Part shown: positions 17,213 to 25,900 of the stretch, piece after piece
Numbering within the stretch: position 1 is the stretch's first letter
How the letters are laid out: each line of letters starts with the position of its first letter
Assembly: GCA_016720145.1 (NCBI GenBank)
Contig: JADJXV010000010.1
Coordinates: 62,001 to 126,000, forward strand
Direction: 5' to 3'
DNA length: 64,000 nucleotides
Source of the DNA: Ignavibacteria bacterium
Lineage (GTDB): Bacteria; Bacteroidota; Ignavibacteria; Kapaibacteriales; UBA961
Position numbers and translations under genes: made by a program
Notes under the pieces: model-generated
Told to the model about the DNA's origin: nothing
What the model saw: only the letters and a program-made list of their open reading frames with translations
Databases searched by the model: none

Positions 17213-18481
17213 ATGAAAACATTTAGGTTACTGATTTTATCATGCTGTATTATCATTATAAATAACGGTTGCAACGACACAACTACCGTTACTTCTACTC
17301 CTGAAGAATGGAAACCCTCCTCGACAACTTGTGATGTCACCTACACTCCAAACACCATCTATTTTGATAGTACTGAGATAAAAGCGTTATTGGAGTCGGA
17401 TTCCGTGAATCACTCCTTTACATTTGATGCAAACAGCCCAAAGGTTTCAACATTTGATGTTGGTAAAATCCTCTTACCCTGGCGAAAAGATGTTCGGAAA
17501 ATAGCTTCCATCCAAAAAAATGGCACGAAAGTCATCGTCACTACCGATACGTGCTTATTGAGTGAAGTGATCCAAGACGGTACTCTTTCATGGGATTTTG
17601 CGGCTGATTTTTCACCCAACAATGTTATAATTCCTACGATGACTGTAGCCGGGAAAAAAGGTAATTTCATTTTGACACCGGTAGCAAACGATACATTTGC
17701 CATACGGTTAGACTTCGGAGATTATATCTACAAGGTATCCATAAAGCTCAAAAATGATTACATGTATGCGAAAATCGGTGTAGATAAAAAGCTATTTCAG
17801 GGATTAAGAGCCTCGTTTACAGCTGAGGGTACAGTTTCTAAATTTCGTCAGCAATCTACGATGAGATTCAGTAATTCAAATCTTCAACAGTTTGACCATA
17901 TCAATAAACATATTAAAGGGGATATGACTTTGAGATTGGCAGCGGCAGGTTCTGGTAATGATGCTATTAATTTTGAATTACCAATAGTAGTTGCCAAATA
18001 TCCAATCGCTGTTGGTCCGTTTATATTTTTTATTAATGTTAAAATTCAAGTAGTTGCAACTTGTATTGTCCCACCCGACGGCTCATCAAATCTTAATGCA
18101 AAATTCTCCTACGATTCAGAAGCCGGCTTTACATTTAACGGAGTCGATGCGAATCCGTTTGGAAGTCCGGGCACGTACAATATGGTTAAAGATGGTGAAC
18201 TCGCCACTGCATCATCATCATCGGTAGCAGCAAGCTTTGGTGTAGGATTCCCAAGGACAGAACTCGATTTATTTGGTAGCGGATTAATTGTTCCGTACGT
18301 GCAACCTGCAATACTCATAGGCGGAGATTTTACCACAGGAATACATCCTTGCCACCAAGCACAAGTTTCATTTATCGGATCAGCAGGAGTGAATATGGGT
18401 TTTGCAGGGATGACACTCAAAAAGACGTGGTCACTGTGGAATAAACCACTTGTGCTTCTGAAAGCAGGGGATTGCCCGTGA
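17213..18481 (+). CDS. Lipoprotein of unknown function (422 aa)
   Basis: The N-terminus MKTFRLLILSCCIIIINNGC fits a lipoprotein signal, with the cysteine at residue 20 followed by NDTTTVTSTPEEW. The body is beta-rich with alternating strands, FIFFINVKIQVVATCIVPPDG, and a glycine-rich C-terminus (PYVQPAILIGGDFTTGIHP), which gives it the look of an outer-membrane-associated beta structure. No family recognised. It follows the first lipoprotein by about 220 bases, separated by the first palindrome, so it probably has its own promoter. Confidence 0.7.
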   Translation: MKTFRLLILSCCIIIINNGCNDTTTVTSTPEEWKPSSTTCDVTYTPNTIYFDSTEIKALLESDSVNHSFTFDANSPKVSTFDVGKILLPWRKDVRKIASIQKNGTKVIVTTDTCLLSEVIQDGTLSWDFAADFSPNNVIIPTMTVAGKKGNFILTPVANDTFAIRLDFGDYIYKVSIKLKNDYMYAKIGVDKKLFQGLRASFTAEGTVSKFRQQSTMRFSNSNLQQFDHINKHIKGDMTLRLAAAGSGNDAINFELPIVVAKYPIAVGPFIFFINVKIQVVATCIVPPDGSSNLNAKFSYDSEAGFTFNGVDANPFGSPGTYNMVKDGELATASSSSVAASFGVGFPRTELDLFGSGLIVPYVQPAILIGGDFTTGIHPCHQAQVSFIGSAGVNMGFAGMTLKKTWSLWNKPLVLLKAGDCP

Positions 18482-18583
18482 GGATTTATCCAAAAGAAAT
18501 GTTTGATAAGGTATTGGAAATTTTCCAACATTCGAAACCTACTTCAGATATAATTCAATTGAATAATTAAGTACATTACAACA

Positions 18584-18613
18584 TGTAGGGGCAGAAAATT
18601 TTCTGCCCCTACA
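18584..18613. repeat. Perfect 30-base palindrome, copy 2 (possible terminator)
   Basis: Arms TGTAGGGGCAGAAAA and TTTTCTGCCCCTACA, 102 bases past the second lipoprotein stop. It is the same element as at 17100, with a compensated base-pair change. It ends 17 bases before the tandem array at 18631. Confidence 0.85.
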
Positions 18614-18630
18614 GTCAAAAAAACATTTAT

Positions 18631-18820
18631 GATCACATCGGGGTCAAACGTTTGTAGCAAAGAACATCAAAAAGAATGTATGACCCCATCGAAGTCAAAC
18701 GTTTGTAACACGTAATGCTGAATTGACGTGACTACGACCCGATCTGGGTCAAACGTTTGTAACTCGTATTGCTGAACTGACGTGACTACGACTCCATCGG
18801 GGTCAAACGTTTGGAGCAGT
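18631..18820 (+). repeat. Tandem array of four ~54-base units with a CAAACGTTTG core
   Basis: GTCAAACGTTTG occurs at 18643, 18694, 18748 and 18802, with spacings of 51, 54 and 54. Each core contains the perfect palindrome CAAACGTTTG. It is preceded by an ATCGGGGTC-like segment that can pair with an upstream GACCCC (best in units 3 and 4, for example GACCC/GGGTC), giving a small hairpin. Between cores lies CGTAATGCTGAATTGACGTGACTACGA, nearly identical in units 2-3 and 3-4. The array fills the gap before rlmF and contains no gene. Confidence 0.85.
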
Positions 18821-18884
18821 TATAAATGTAAGATATAGTATATTACTGTAAAATATCCTGATGATTATCCATTGAACCAATTTC

Positions 18885-19844
18885 ATGCTCCCCAAAAAAC
18901 GAATTCATCCTCCGGTCAAATCGAACCTCCATCCACGCAATCGGCATCGAACGCGATATAATTTCAAAGAACTTATTCGGAGTAGTCCTGAACTTGGGCA
19001 ATATGTACGATTGAATGAATATGATGATGAGTCGATTGATTTTTCAAACGCAGAAGCAGTATTGGTGCTCAATCGAGCTCTGCTAAAGCATTTCTATAAA
19101 ATAAATTACTGGGAAATCCCTACAGACTATCTCTGTCCTCCAATTCCCGGAAGAGCCGATTATTTGCATTATATCGCTGATATTTTAGCTTTAACTAATG
19201 GAGGAATAGTTCCAACGGGTAGCCAAATTAAATGTCTCGATATTGGTACAGGCGCAAATTGTATTTATCCTATCATCGGACATCGAGAATATGGGTGGTC
19301 GTTCATAGGATCAGATATTGATCAGGTAGCGCTTTCATCAGCTTCTGAAATTATTGAGAAGAATTCCAACTTGAAAGGGAAGATTGAATTGCGACTTCAA
19401 AAAAATGCGAATGATATTTTTCATGGAATAATTCAGCAAGATGAACGCTTCACACTCACTATTTGTAATCCGCCATTTCATGCTTCTTTTGAAGAAGCCC
19501 AAGCAGGAACTCTCCGTAAATTAAGCAACCTCCATCAAAAACGTATCACAAAACCTACCTTAAATTTTGGAGGTCAGAATAATGAATTATGGTGTGCTGG
19601 AGGCGAAGAAAATTTCATCAAAATAATGATTAATCAAAGTAAGGATTTTGCTGAATCATGCGTATGGTTTTCTACTTTAGTTGCTAAACAAGTTCATCTT
19701 AAAAGTATCTACAAAACATTAAAAAAAGTGGGAGCTATAGAAGTAAAAACTATTCCAATGAACCAAGGAAATAAATCAACTCGAATAGTAGCATGGACAT
19801 TCCTTACCAAAGCACAACAGGAAACCTGGATGAATAAATTCTAG
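18885..19844 (+). CDS. rlmF: 23S rRNA (adenine-1618-N6)-methyltransferase
   Basis: Methylates N6 of A1618 in 23S rRNA, using S-adenosylmethionine. The opening KSNLHPRNRHRTRYNF and NYWEIPTDYLCPPIPGRADYLHYIADIL are RlmF hallmarks. The SAM site is CLDIGTGANCIYPIIG near residue 118, and the amino-methyltransferase motif is NPPFHAS near residue 200. 319 residues is normal. It appears to be a single gene, 65 bases after a tandem repeat array that may carry its promoter. Confidence 0.93.
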   Translation: MLPKKRIHPPVKSNLHPRNRHRTRYNFKELIRSSPELGQYVRLNEYDDESIDFSNAEAVLVLNRALLKHFYKINYWEIPTDYLCPPIPGRADYLHYIADILALTNGGIVPTGSQIKCLDIGTGANCIYPIIGHREYGWSFIGSDIDQVALSSASEIIEKNSNLKGKIELRLQKNANDIFHGIIQQDERFTLTICNPPFHASFEEAQAGTLRKLSNLHQKRITKPTLNFGGQNNELWCAGGEENFIKIMINQSKDFAESCVWFSTLVAKQVHLKSIYKTLKKVGAIEVKTIPMNQGNKSTRIVAWTFLTKAQQETWMNKF

Positions 19845-19857
19845 AATTACCAATCTC

Positions 19858-19920
19858 TCCCGAGAGTATCGCTTCTCAGCGATGCCCTCGGTTTACATGA
19901 TGAGATGCCCTCGGTTTACA
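19858..19920. repeat. Imperfect hairpin with a 17-base direct repeat after rlmF
   Basis: GATGCCCTCGGTTTACA occurs at 19881-19897 and again at 19904-19920. The first copy also closes an imperfect 14-base stem (CCGAGAGTATCGCT against AGCGATGCCCTCGG) with a TCTC loop. There is no T run, so it is not a classical terminator. Confidence 0.6.
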
Positions 19921-20003
19921 CACCACATCTAAACTCCTTTGGCATAATAATTGATAAACCTGATACTACAAGAAATAGGTTCAATAATCAGGTATAAAAT
20001 ATA

Positions 20004-21164
20004 ATGGTTACCAAATACCAAACTCAGAATATCATGCAATGTATATTATGTATGATATTCATCGTAATGATGACACATTCAGCGTTTGCTGCTGACCCTG
20101 TTGTAAAATTACCACCCATGCCATCGAAGTCTGAAATGGAAGTCTATGAAGAAAGTGAAGAACTCTTCGCCAAGCTCCTTCTCAACTATTATCAGATAGC
20201 ATCGACCTTAGAAGCGCAATTGAAAAATTGGGATATTAAGCCCACTGTGAATGTACCCACACCGACTCTCGACGAACTTACCTCACAAGAATCAAAGACC
20301 ATTAAAAAGTATTTTACGATTGGATTTAAGTTGCAATTGCAAATTGAATCTTTGTCGGAAGAACAGGTGCACGCGCATCTTACTGATATTCAAAAGCGAC
20401 TTATTAATGAGAGAAAAAGAAACGCCGAACTTGGTATTTCAAAGTATGAATTAGAGTTAGCTTCGAAAAATACAGAAGTGTATAAAAATCGGCTCAACGA
20501 AGTACTCACAATGAGCGATAGTCTCAAATTAGCAAATGATTCAATTACTTATCAATATTACATGCTCAAGTATTCATCGGGAGATGCATATTCACGAGCA
20601 ATTATAAATAGCTCAAGTCCAACGCTCATGTTATCAAATCAAGCTTGTTTACTTGCTTTCAACACAGATGTACTACAAACAGATGTGTCATTTGGGGCAA
20701 AAGCAGAACTCAATCTAAATTCCATTGCAGAATACGATAAGTACTTCGATTTATGGTTCGCGTATTTAATGCCGCAAGTCAAGTCTATTCATAATAATAC
20801 AACAGCGTCTATCACTCGAGATTGGAATTCTAATATCTATTCATTCGGTTTGAATTTGAATTTGCCGGAAGTAATTGAATTAAAACCGGTAAAGGCAGGA
20901 ATCAAGCTTGGAGTCGGACATTACTGGGGGAGTGGGACATCGCCGAATGTATCATTACCCGAAATAGATTACAAAGGTCAATTGATGAATGTGGAATTAA
21001 ACTTCTCGCGATTTACAACGCTTAGCCCAATGAGTCTGTACTTTAACTTTGGCGTACTATTTCCATCACGTGAAATGATTTATGCCGATCCGGTGCAAGT
21101 TCAAAATATTTTAAAGAATAATATTACAACCTTTGCACTTGGTTTACGATTTACTATTCTATAA
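20004..21164 (+). CDS. Exported protein with helical N-half and beta-barrel-like C-half
   Basis: 386 residues with a signal peptide ending near AFAADP (residue 30). Residues ~45-190 are strongly helical with coiled-coil character (LQLQIESLSEEQVHAHLTDIQKR and onward). Residues ~210-386 are amphipathic strands ending in FALGLRFTIL, the usual aromatic/hydrophobic end of an outer-membrane barrel. No family recognised. It opens a plus-strand group with the LRR protein (26 bases on) and the Ogg-like gene. Confidence 0.65.
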   Translation: MVTKYQTQNIMQCILCMIFIVMMTHSAFAADPVVKLPPMPSKSEMEVYEESEELFAKLLLNYYQIASTLEAQLKNWDIKPTVNVPTPTLDELTSQESKTIKKYFTIGFKLQLQIESLSEEQVHAHLTDIQKRLINERKRNAELGISKYELELASKNTEVYKNRLNEVLTMSDSLKLANDSITYQYYMLKYSSGDAYSRAIINSSSPTLMLSNQACLLAFNTDVLQTDVSFGAKAELNLNSIAEYDKYFDLWFAYLMPQVKSIHNNTTASITRDWNSNIYSFGLNLNLPEVIELKPVKAGIKLGVGHYWGSGTSPNVSLPEIDYKGQLMNVELNFSRFTTLSPMSLYFNFGVLFPSREMIYADPVQVQNILKNNITTFALGLRFTIL

Positions 21165-21189
21165 TTTCTTGAAATACATAAAGTAAAAT

Positions 21190-22134
21190 ATGAAAACTAC
21201 AATTGCAATACTCTTACTCCTTATTACTTCTAACTTTCCACTTCATGCAAATGAATTAGGTAAACGGTATTTAAAGCTTGGCAATACCTATCGTGAATCA
21301 GGTAATTACGAGAAAAGTGAAGAATACTTGAAATTAGGAAAGAAAATGGTAGCCAAGGACGGTTATTGGACAGCAACAGCTCATGAGTTTTTGGGCTATA
21401 TGTACCGCGATATGGTTGCGTCTGGAAATTATTCAGACAATGCTGAGTATTTCAATGAACTTGCGAAAGAAAATTTCGAGAATGCACTCGCAGGTTTCCG
21501 GAAATCGGTCAAACAAAACGATGGGAGTCCTGCAGCGCTTAGTAGCATTCAAACTCATATTGAGGAATTAAACTCAAATCTACAGAGTAACAATAGTAGC
21601 AAATCTGCCACTAATTCAGTGAATTACTCGAATGCGAAGATTGTTAATTACGATAATACCAAGATTAAAGAAGTGCCGGCAGAGCTACCAATACAACTTG
21701 AAAATTTAAGCGCAGTGAACAATAGAATCAAAGAGATACCAAGCACTATAGCGCAGTACAAAAAGCTAAAATATCTCAATTTGAAAAAGAATAGAATTAC
21801 TGCAATAGCCGGCGCAATGAGCGGATTAAGAAATATCAAAGTGCTTAACCTATCAGAGAACAAGCTGAAATCTCTTCCGAAGTCAATTGATGAAATGAAG
21901 CAATTGGAAATATTAGATGTTTCCAAGAATAAACTAAAAGAAATACCAAGCTCAATTACTTCACTCAAGAATCTAAAAGTACTTGATATATCAGGAAATA
22001 AAATTCCTTTCAGCCAAATTTCGACCTTACTGAAAAATATGCCGAATACGAATATAATATTTGATAAGTATGAGTTGGTAGATGAAGAAGAAAGCGAAGA
22101 TGAAGATATCGGTGGTCCGATTCAGGGAAATTAA
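21190..22134 (+). CDS. Exported TPR-like and leucine-rich-repeat protein
   Basis: A signal peptide (MKTTIAILLLLITSNFPLHA) is followed by a TPR-like helical pair (YLKLGNTYRESGNYEKSEEYLKLG). After an Asn/Ser-rich linker come about five leucine-rich repeats from residue ~160, with spacing 23 (for example LKYLNLKKNRITAIAGAMSGL, LEILDVSKNKLKEIPSSI). The tail is very acidic (DEEESEDEDIGG). LRRs usually bind proteins; the partner is unknown. It is 25 bases after the barrel-like protein, so the two are likely co-transcribed and may act together at the cell envelope. Confidence 0.8.
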   Translation: MKTTIAILLLLITSNFPLHANELGKRYLKLGNTYRESGNYEKSEEYLKLGKKMVAKDGYWTATAHEFLGYMYRDMVASGNYSDNAEYFNELAKENFENALAGFRKSVKQNDGSPAALSSIQTHIEELNSNLQSNNSSKSATNSVNYSNAKIVNYDNTKIKEVPAELPIQLENLSAVNNRIKEIPSTIAQYKKLKYLNLKKNRITAIAGAMSGLRNIKVLNLSENKLKSLPKSIDEMKQLEILDVSKNKLKEIPSSITSLKNLKVLDISGNKIPFSQISTLLKNMPNTNIIFDKYELVDEEESEDEDIGGPIQGN

Positions 22135-22149
22135 TCAAACCATATTTAT

Positions 22150-22788
22150 GTGAAATTGACACCAAAGAACGATACTCTACACGAACTTTTCGAACGTTAC
22201 CAAGCATCGAAAGGTGAAATACAATCAAAATTAGCTGAATTCAAAAATGTTCCCAAAGAAGAACATTTTTACGAGTTATGCTTTTGCATTTGCACACCAC
22301 AATCCAAAGCCCTCCATGCTCTGAAAGTCGTAGAAAATTTAAAAACCGAAAATTTCTTTCTCAATCCATTTGATGCAACTGATATTTTGAGGAATCCTGA
22401 ACATTATATACGATTTCACAATCAAAAAGCTAAGAATTTGGTATCTATTCAAATGCAATGGAGTACAATTGCACATCAACTTTCACTCGATACAAATGCG
22501 ATTCAAAAGCGAGATTGGTTATCTGAGAATATCCGTGGAATTGGAATGGAAGAATCGGCGCATTTTTTACGGAATATTGGTGAGTTTGGCGTGGCAATCT
22601 TGGACAGACATATACTCAAGCATCTTGTAGAATTGAATGTTATTGATGAATATCCGGTTAGTATGAATAGAAAACTCTATCTTGAAATCGAGAGAAAGTG
22701 GAAAGAGTTTTGTGAAAAAGTACATATTCCGATGGAAGAAATGGATTTACTTTTTTGGAGTATGGAAACAGGCGTAATACTGAAATAA
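22150..22788 (+). CDS. Ogg2-type 8-oxoguanine DNA glycosylase homologue with substituted catalytic lysine
   Basis: 212 residues of the helix-hairpin-helix Ogg2 family (N-glycosylase/DNA lyase), which normally removes 8-oxoguanine. The hallmark region is GIGMEESAHFLRN...AILDRHILKHL. The catalytic Asp is present (D152). The residue 18 before it, which is the Schiff-base lysine in the family (GxGxK), is Glu134 here (codon GAA at 22549). The start is a GTG at 22150 overlapping an ATG-TGA, 15 bases after the LRR gene. The protein may still bind DNA but should lack the usual lyase chemistry unless another lysine serves. Family is clear; activity is doubtful. Confidence 0.85.
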   Translation: MKLTPKNDTLHELFERYQASKGEIQSKLAEFKNVPKEEHFYELCFCICTPQSKALHALKVVENLKTENFFLNPFDATDILRNPEHYIRFHNQKAKNLVSIQMQWSTIAHQLSLDTNAIQKRDWLSENIRGIGMEESAHFLRNIGEFGVAILDRHILKHLVELNVIDEYPVSMNRKLYLEIERKWKEFCEKVHIPMEEMDLLFWSMETGVILK

Positions 22789-22996
22789 ATTTAAGATATA
22801 TTGAGCAACACGATTATTTTCCCTACGCAATTTGTATTTTTGCATATTGCAGTGGAGTATCATCGTGTTTTTGTGTTTATAATTAGCGATCTTTCACAAC
22901 AATTGGCAAATAATATATTGTTCGGATTCCGGAACGAAATATTTTTATAACAGATTATTAAATTATAGTATTACATCATTATTGATAGGATTTTTT

Positions 22997-25900
22997 ATGA
23001 AAAAGCTCTGGTATATTCTGCCCATTACAGCGGCTGTAATAATAGCAGGTATTTACGGCTCGGATTTCTGTACAAGCTGTTCACATTCAACAGCATCTAC
23101 ACAATCGACAATTCAAGGCGAGCAAAAGCCGGACGTTGACCCTAATTGGTTGTCACAAGTCACACAGGACTTAGCAAAAAGTGAATATTACATTCAATAC
23201 CAAGCAGACATCAATAGTTATCAAAGTCCTAACCGATCACAAAACCTAAGAATTACGTACGGTGAAAACGGTTTTTCAATGAGGCCTCGTGTTGGCGATA
23301 ATGCTTCATGGAATGTTGCTCTCAATCTTACTTCGGTTTCAAAAGGAGCTGCGAAGTTACCATTAGATAAGCCAAAATTTCAGATCAATGGTAATCATTT
23401 AACAGCAAACTTTGTTGATCTCACCATAGAATACCTGAATAATCCTGATGGAATGAGACAAAATTTCATCGTTAAATCAAAACCCGCCGGTAATCTACCC
23501 CTCACCCTTACTCTCAATTCAACCAGTAACTTAATTCCGTTACAAAAAGGTAACGACGCTATTCTTTTTGCTGAAAATACTGCAAAAGCAAATGGTGTGG
23601 TGTGGTATAAAGATTTGAATGTTTGGGATGCGAACAACACAAAATTAGCTGCTAAAATGGAGCTTCATGGTGAGGCAATTGATCTGGTTGTTGACGATAG
23701 AAATGCTGTCTATCCTGTAACGGTGGATCCATTATCTACAACGGCGAACTGGTCTTCAGAAGCTAATCAAAACGATGCTCAGCTTGGATGGAGTATTGCT
23801 CAAGCAGGGAACGTCAACGGTGACAATTTCCCGGATGTCCTAATTGGTGCTCCAAAATATGACAATGGACAAGCAGATGAAGGCGCAGTATTTGTGTATC
23901 ACGGTTCAGCTACCGGACTTGGAGTAACAGCAGCGAAAATCTTAGAAGTAAATATAGCCGGTGCAAATTTTGGCTGGAGTGTTTCCGGTGCGGGTGATAT
24001 GAATAAAGATGGGTTTATGGATGTGATAGTCGGCGCGCCGACGTATTCGAATGGTGAAACAGGCGAAGGGGCTGCATTTGTATTTTTGGGTGGTGCCACT
24101 GGGCTCAGCAGTACAGCGGCTGCTATGCGAGAGAGCAATCAAGCAGGTGCTCAATTTGGCTATGCAGTAGCTGGTGCAGGGAGAATTAACAATGATGATT
24201 CAGCGGATGTAGTAGTATCCGCACCATATTTTGATAATGTGCAAATCGATGAAGGTAAAGTATTTGTGTATTATGGTGGTATCGCGGGTTTACGTACGGA
24301 TGCACCATGGATGGCTGAAAGCGATCAAGACGGCGCAAGAATGGGATGGAGCTTAGCAGGTAATGCAGATTTCAATCGTGATGGTAAAAGTGATGTCGTC
24401 GTAGGACTTCCTCTCTGGGATAATGGACAAACAAATGAAGGTGTTGTTTGGGTATATTATGGTTTAGCGACAAGTGGTTTGCCATTAGTACCAAATTGGA
24501 CACGTGAAAGTAATCAGATTGATGCACAGATTGGCTATAGTGTCGCTAGTGCTGGAGATGTGAATGGTGATGGATCAAATGACCTTCTCGTCGGTGCACC
24601 ATTTTTTAGTAATGGTGAAACAAACGAAGGTCGAGCGATGGCTTATTACGGAAGTACCGGAGGACTCTCTACGACAGAAAGCTGGACAGCTGAAGGCAAT
24701 CAGGTCAATGCACGTTTTGGACAATCTGTTAACACAGCCGGTGATATCAATAATGATGGCAATGCAGATGTAATAGTTGGCGCACCACTCTATGATGCAG
24801 GCGAAACTGACGAAGGAAGAGCATATATTTATCACGGTAGTACAATTGGATTAAACTCCGGCAGTGCGTGGCTCACAGACGGCAATCAGATTAATTCTCA
24901 ATACGGAACATCCGTAAGTGGATTAGGTGATGTGAATGTGGATGGATATGCGGATGTAGGTGTAGGTGCGCCATATTATGATAACGGCGAACTTGATGAA
25001 GGTCGTACATTCGGATATTACGGTTCGCCAAGCGGTATCGGCTCAGCATCAGCGACGTTTGAAGGCAATTTTGTCGGTGGTGAATATGGAACAAGTGTAG
25101 CAAGCGCAGGAGATATCAATGGAGATGGTTACAGTGATATGATCGTAGGCGCTCCAAATTGGGATAATGGACAAGCAGGAGAAGGTAAAGCTTATCTTTA
25201 TTCTGGCGGACCTAATGGACTAAGTGTAACAGTTGCATGGGTATTTGAAAGTAACCAAACTGGTGCGGCTCTTGGTACAAGCGTGTCAACTGCAGGCGAT
25301 GTGAATAATGATGGTTATTCCGATATCATCGTCGGTGCTCCGTTATTTGATAGTGGTCAAACAGATGAAGGTAAAGCATTTGTGTTTTTCGGTAGTGCGA
25401 GTGGACTTTCGGCTACTCCAAGCTGGACTGCAGAAGGAAATCAGTCTGGTGCTCAATTTGGATATGCAGTTGCTTGTCAAGGTGATGTGAATAAAGATAA
25501 TTACAGCGATATTGCAATAGGTGCCCCGTTGGCTGACAGCGGTCAAGCAGACGAAGGTATGGTGTTTTTGTATCGAGGTTCACTCGCCGGTACTGTTTCA
25601 ACTCCTGTTTGGTTTGGCGAAGGTAACCAAAACGACGCACATTTCGGAATGACGATTGCTGCTTCTAATGATATGAATGGTGATGGATATGGAGATGTAA
25701 TAATCGGCGCTCCTGATTTTAACGCTGATGCTGACTTACCCAAAGAAGGAAGAGTGTTAGCGTATTATGGTAGAAATGTATGGCCGCAAGCGAGTCCGAA
25801 TTGGACTGCAGATACTCAACAAGATGGAGCTGGATACGGAGCTTCAGTCGCCACAGCCGGTGATGTAAACGGTGATGGATATAGTGACTTGGCAATCGGT

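Noticed and set aside
18631..18820. CRISPR array
   Set aside because: The repeated part is longer and imperfect, spacers are themselves repeated, and there are no cas genes.
22982..22996. TTG start for the FG-GAP protein
   Set aside because: The ATG at 22997 directly begins a good signal sequence (MKKLWYILP).
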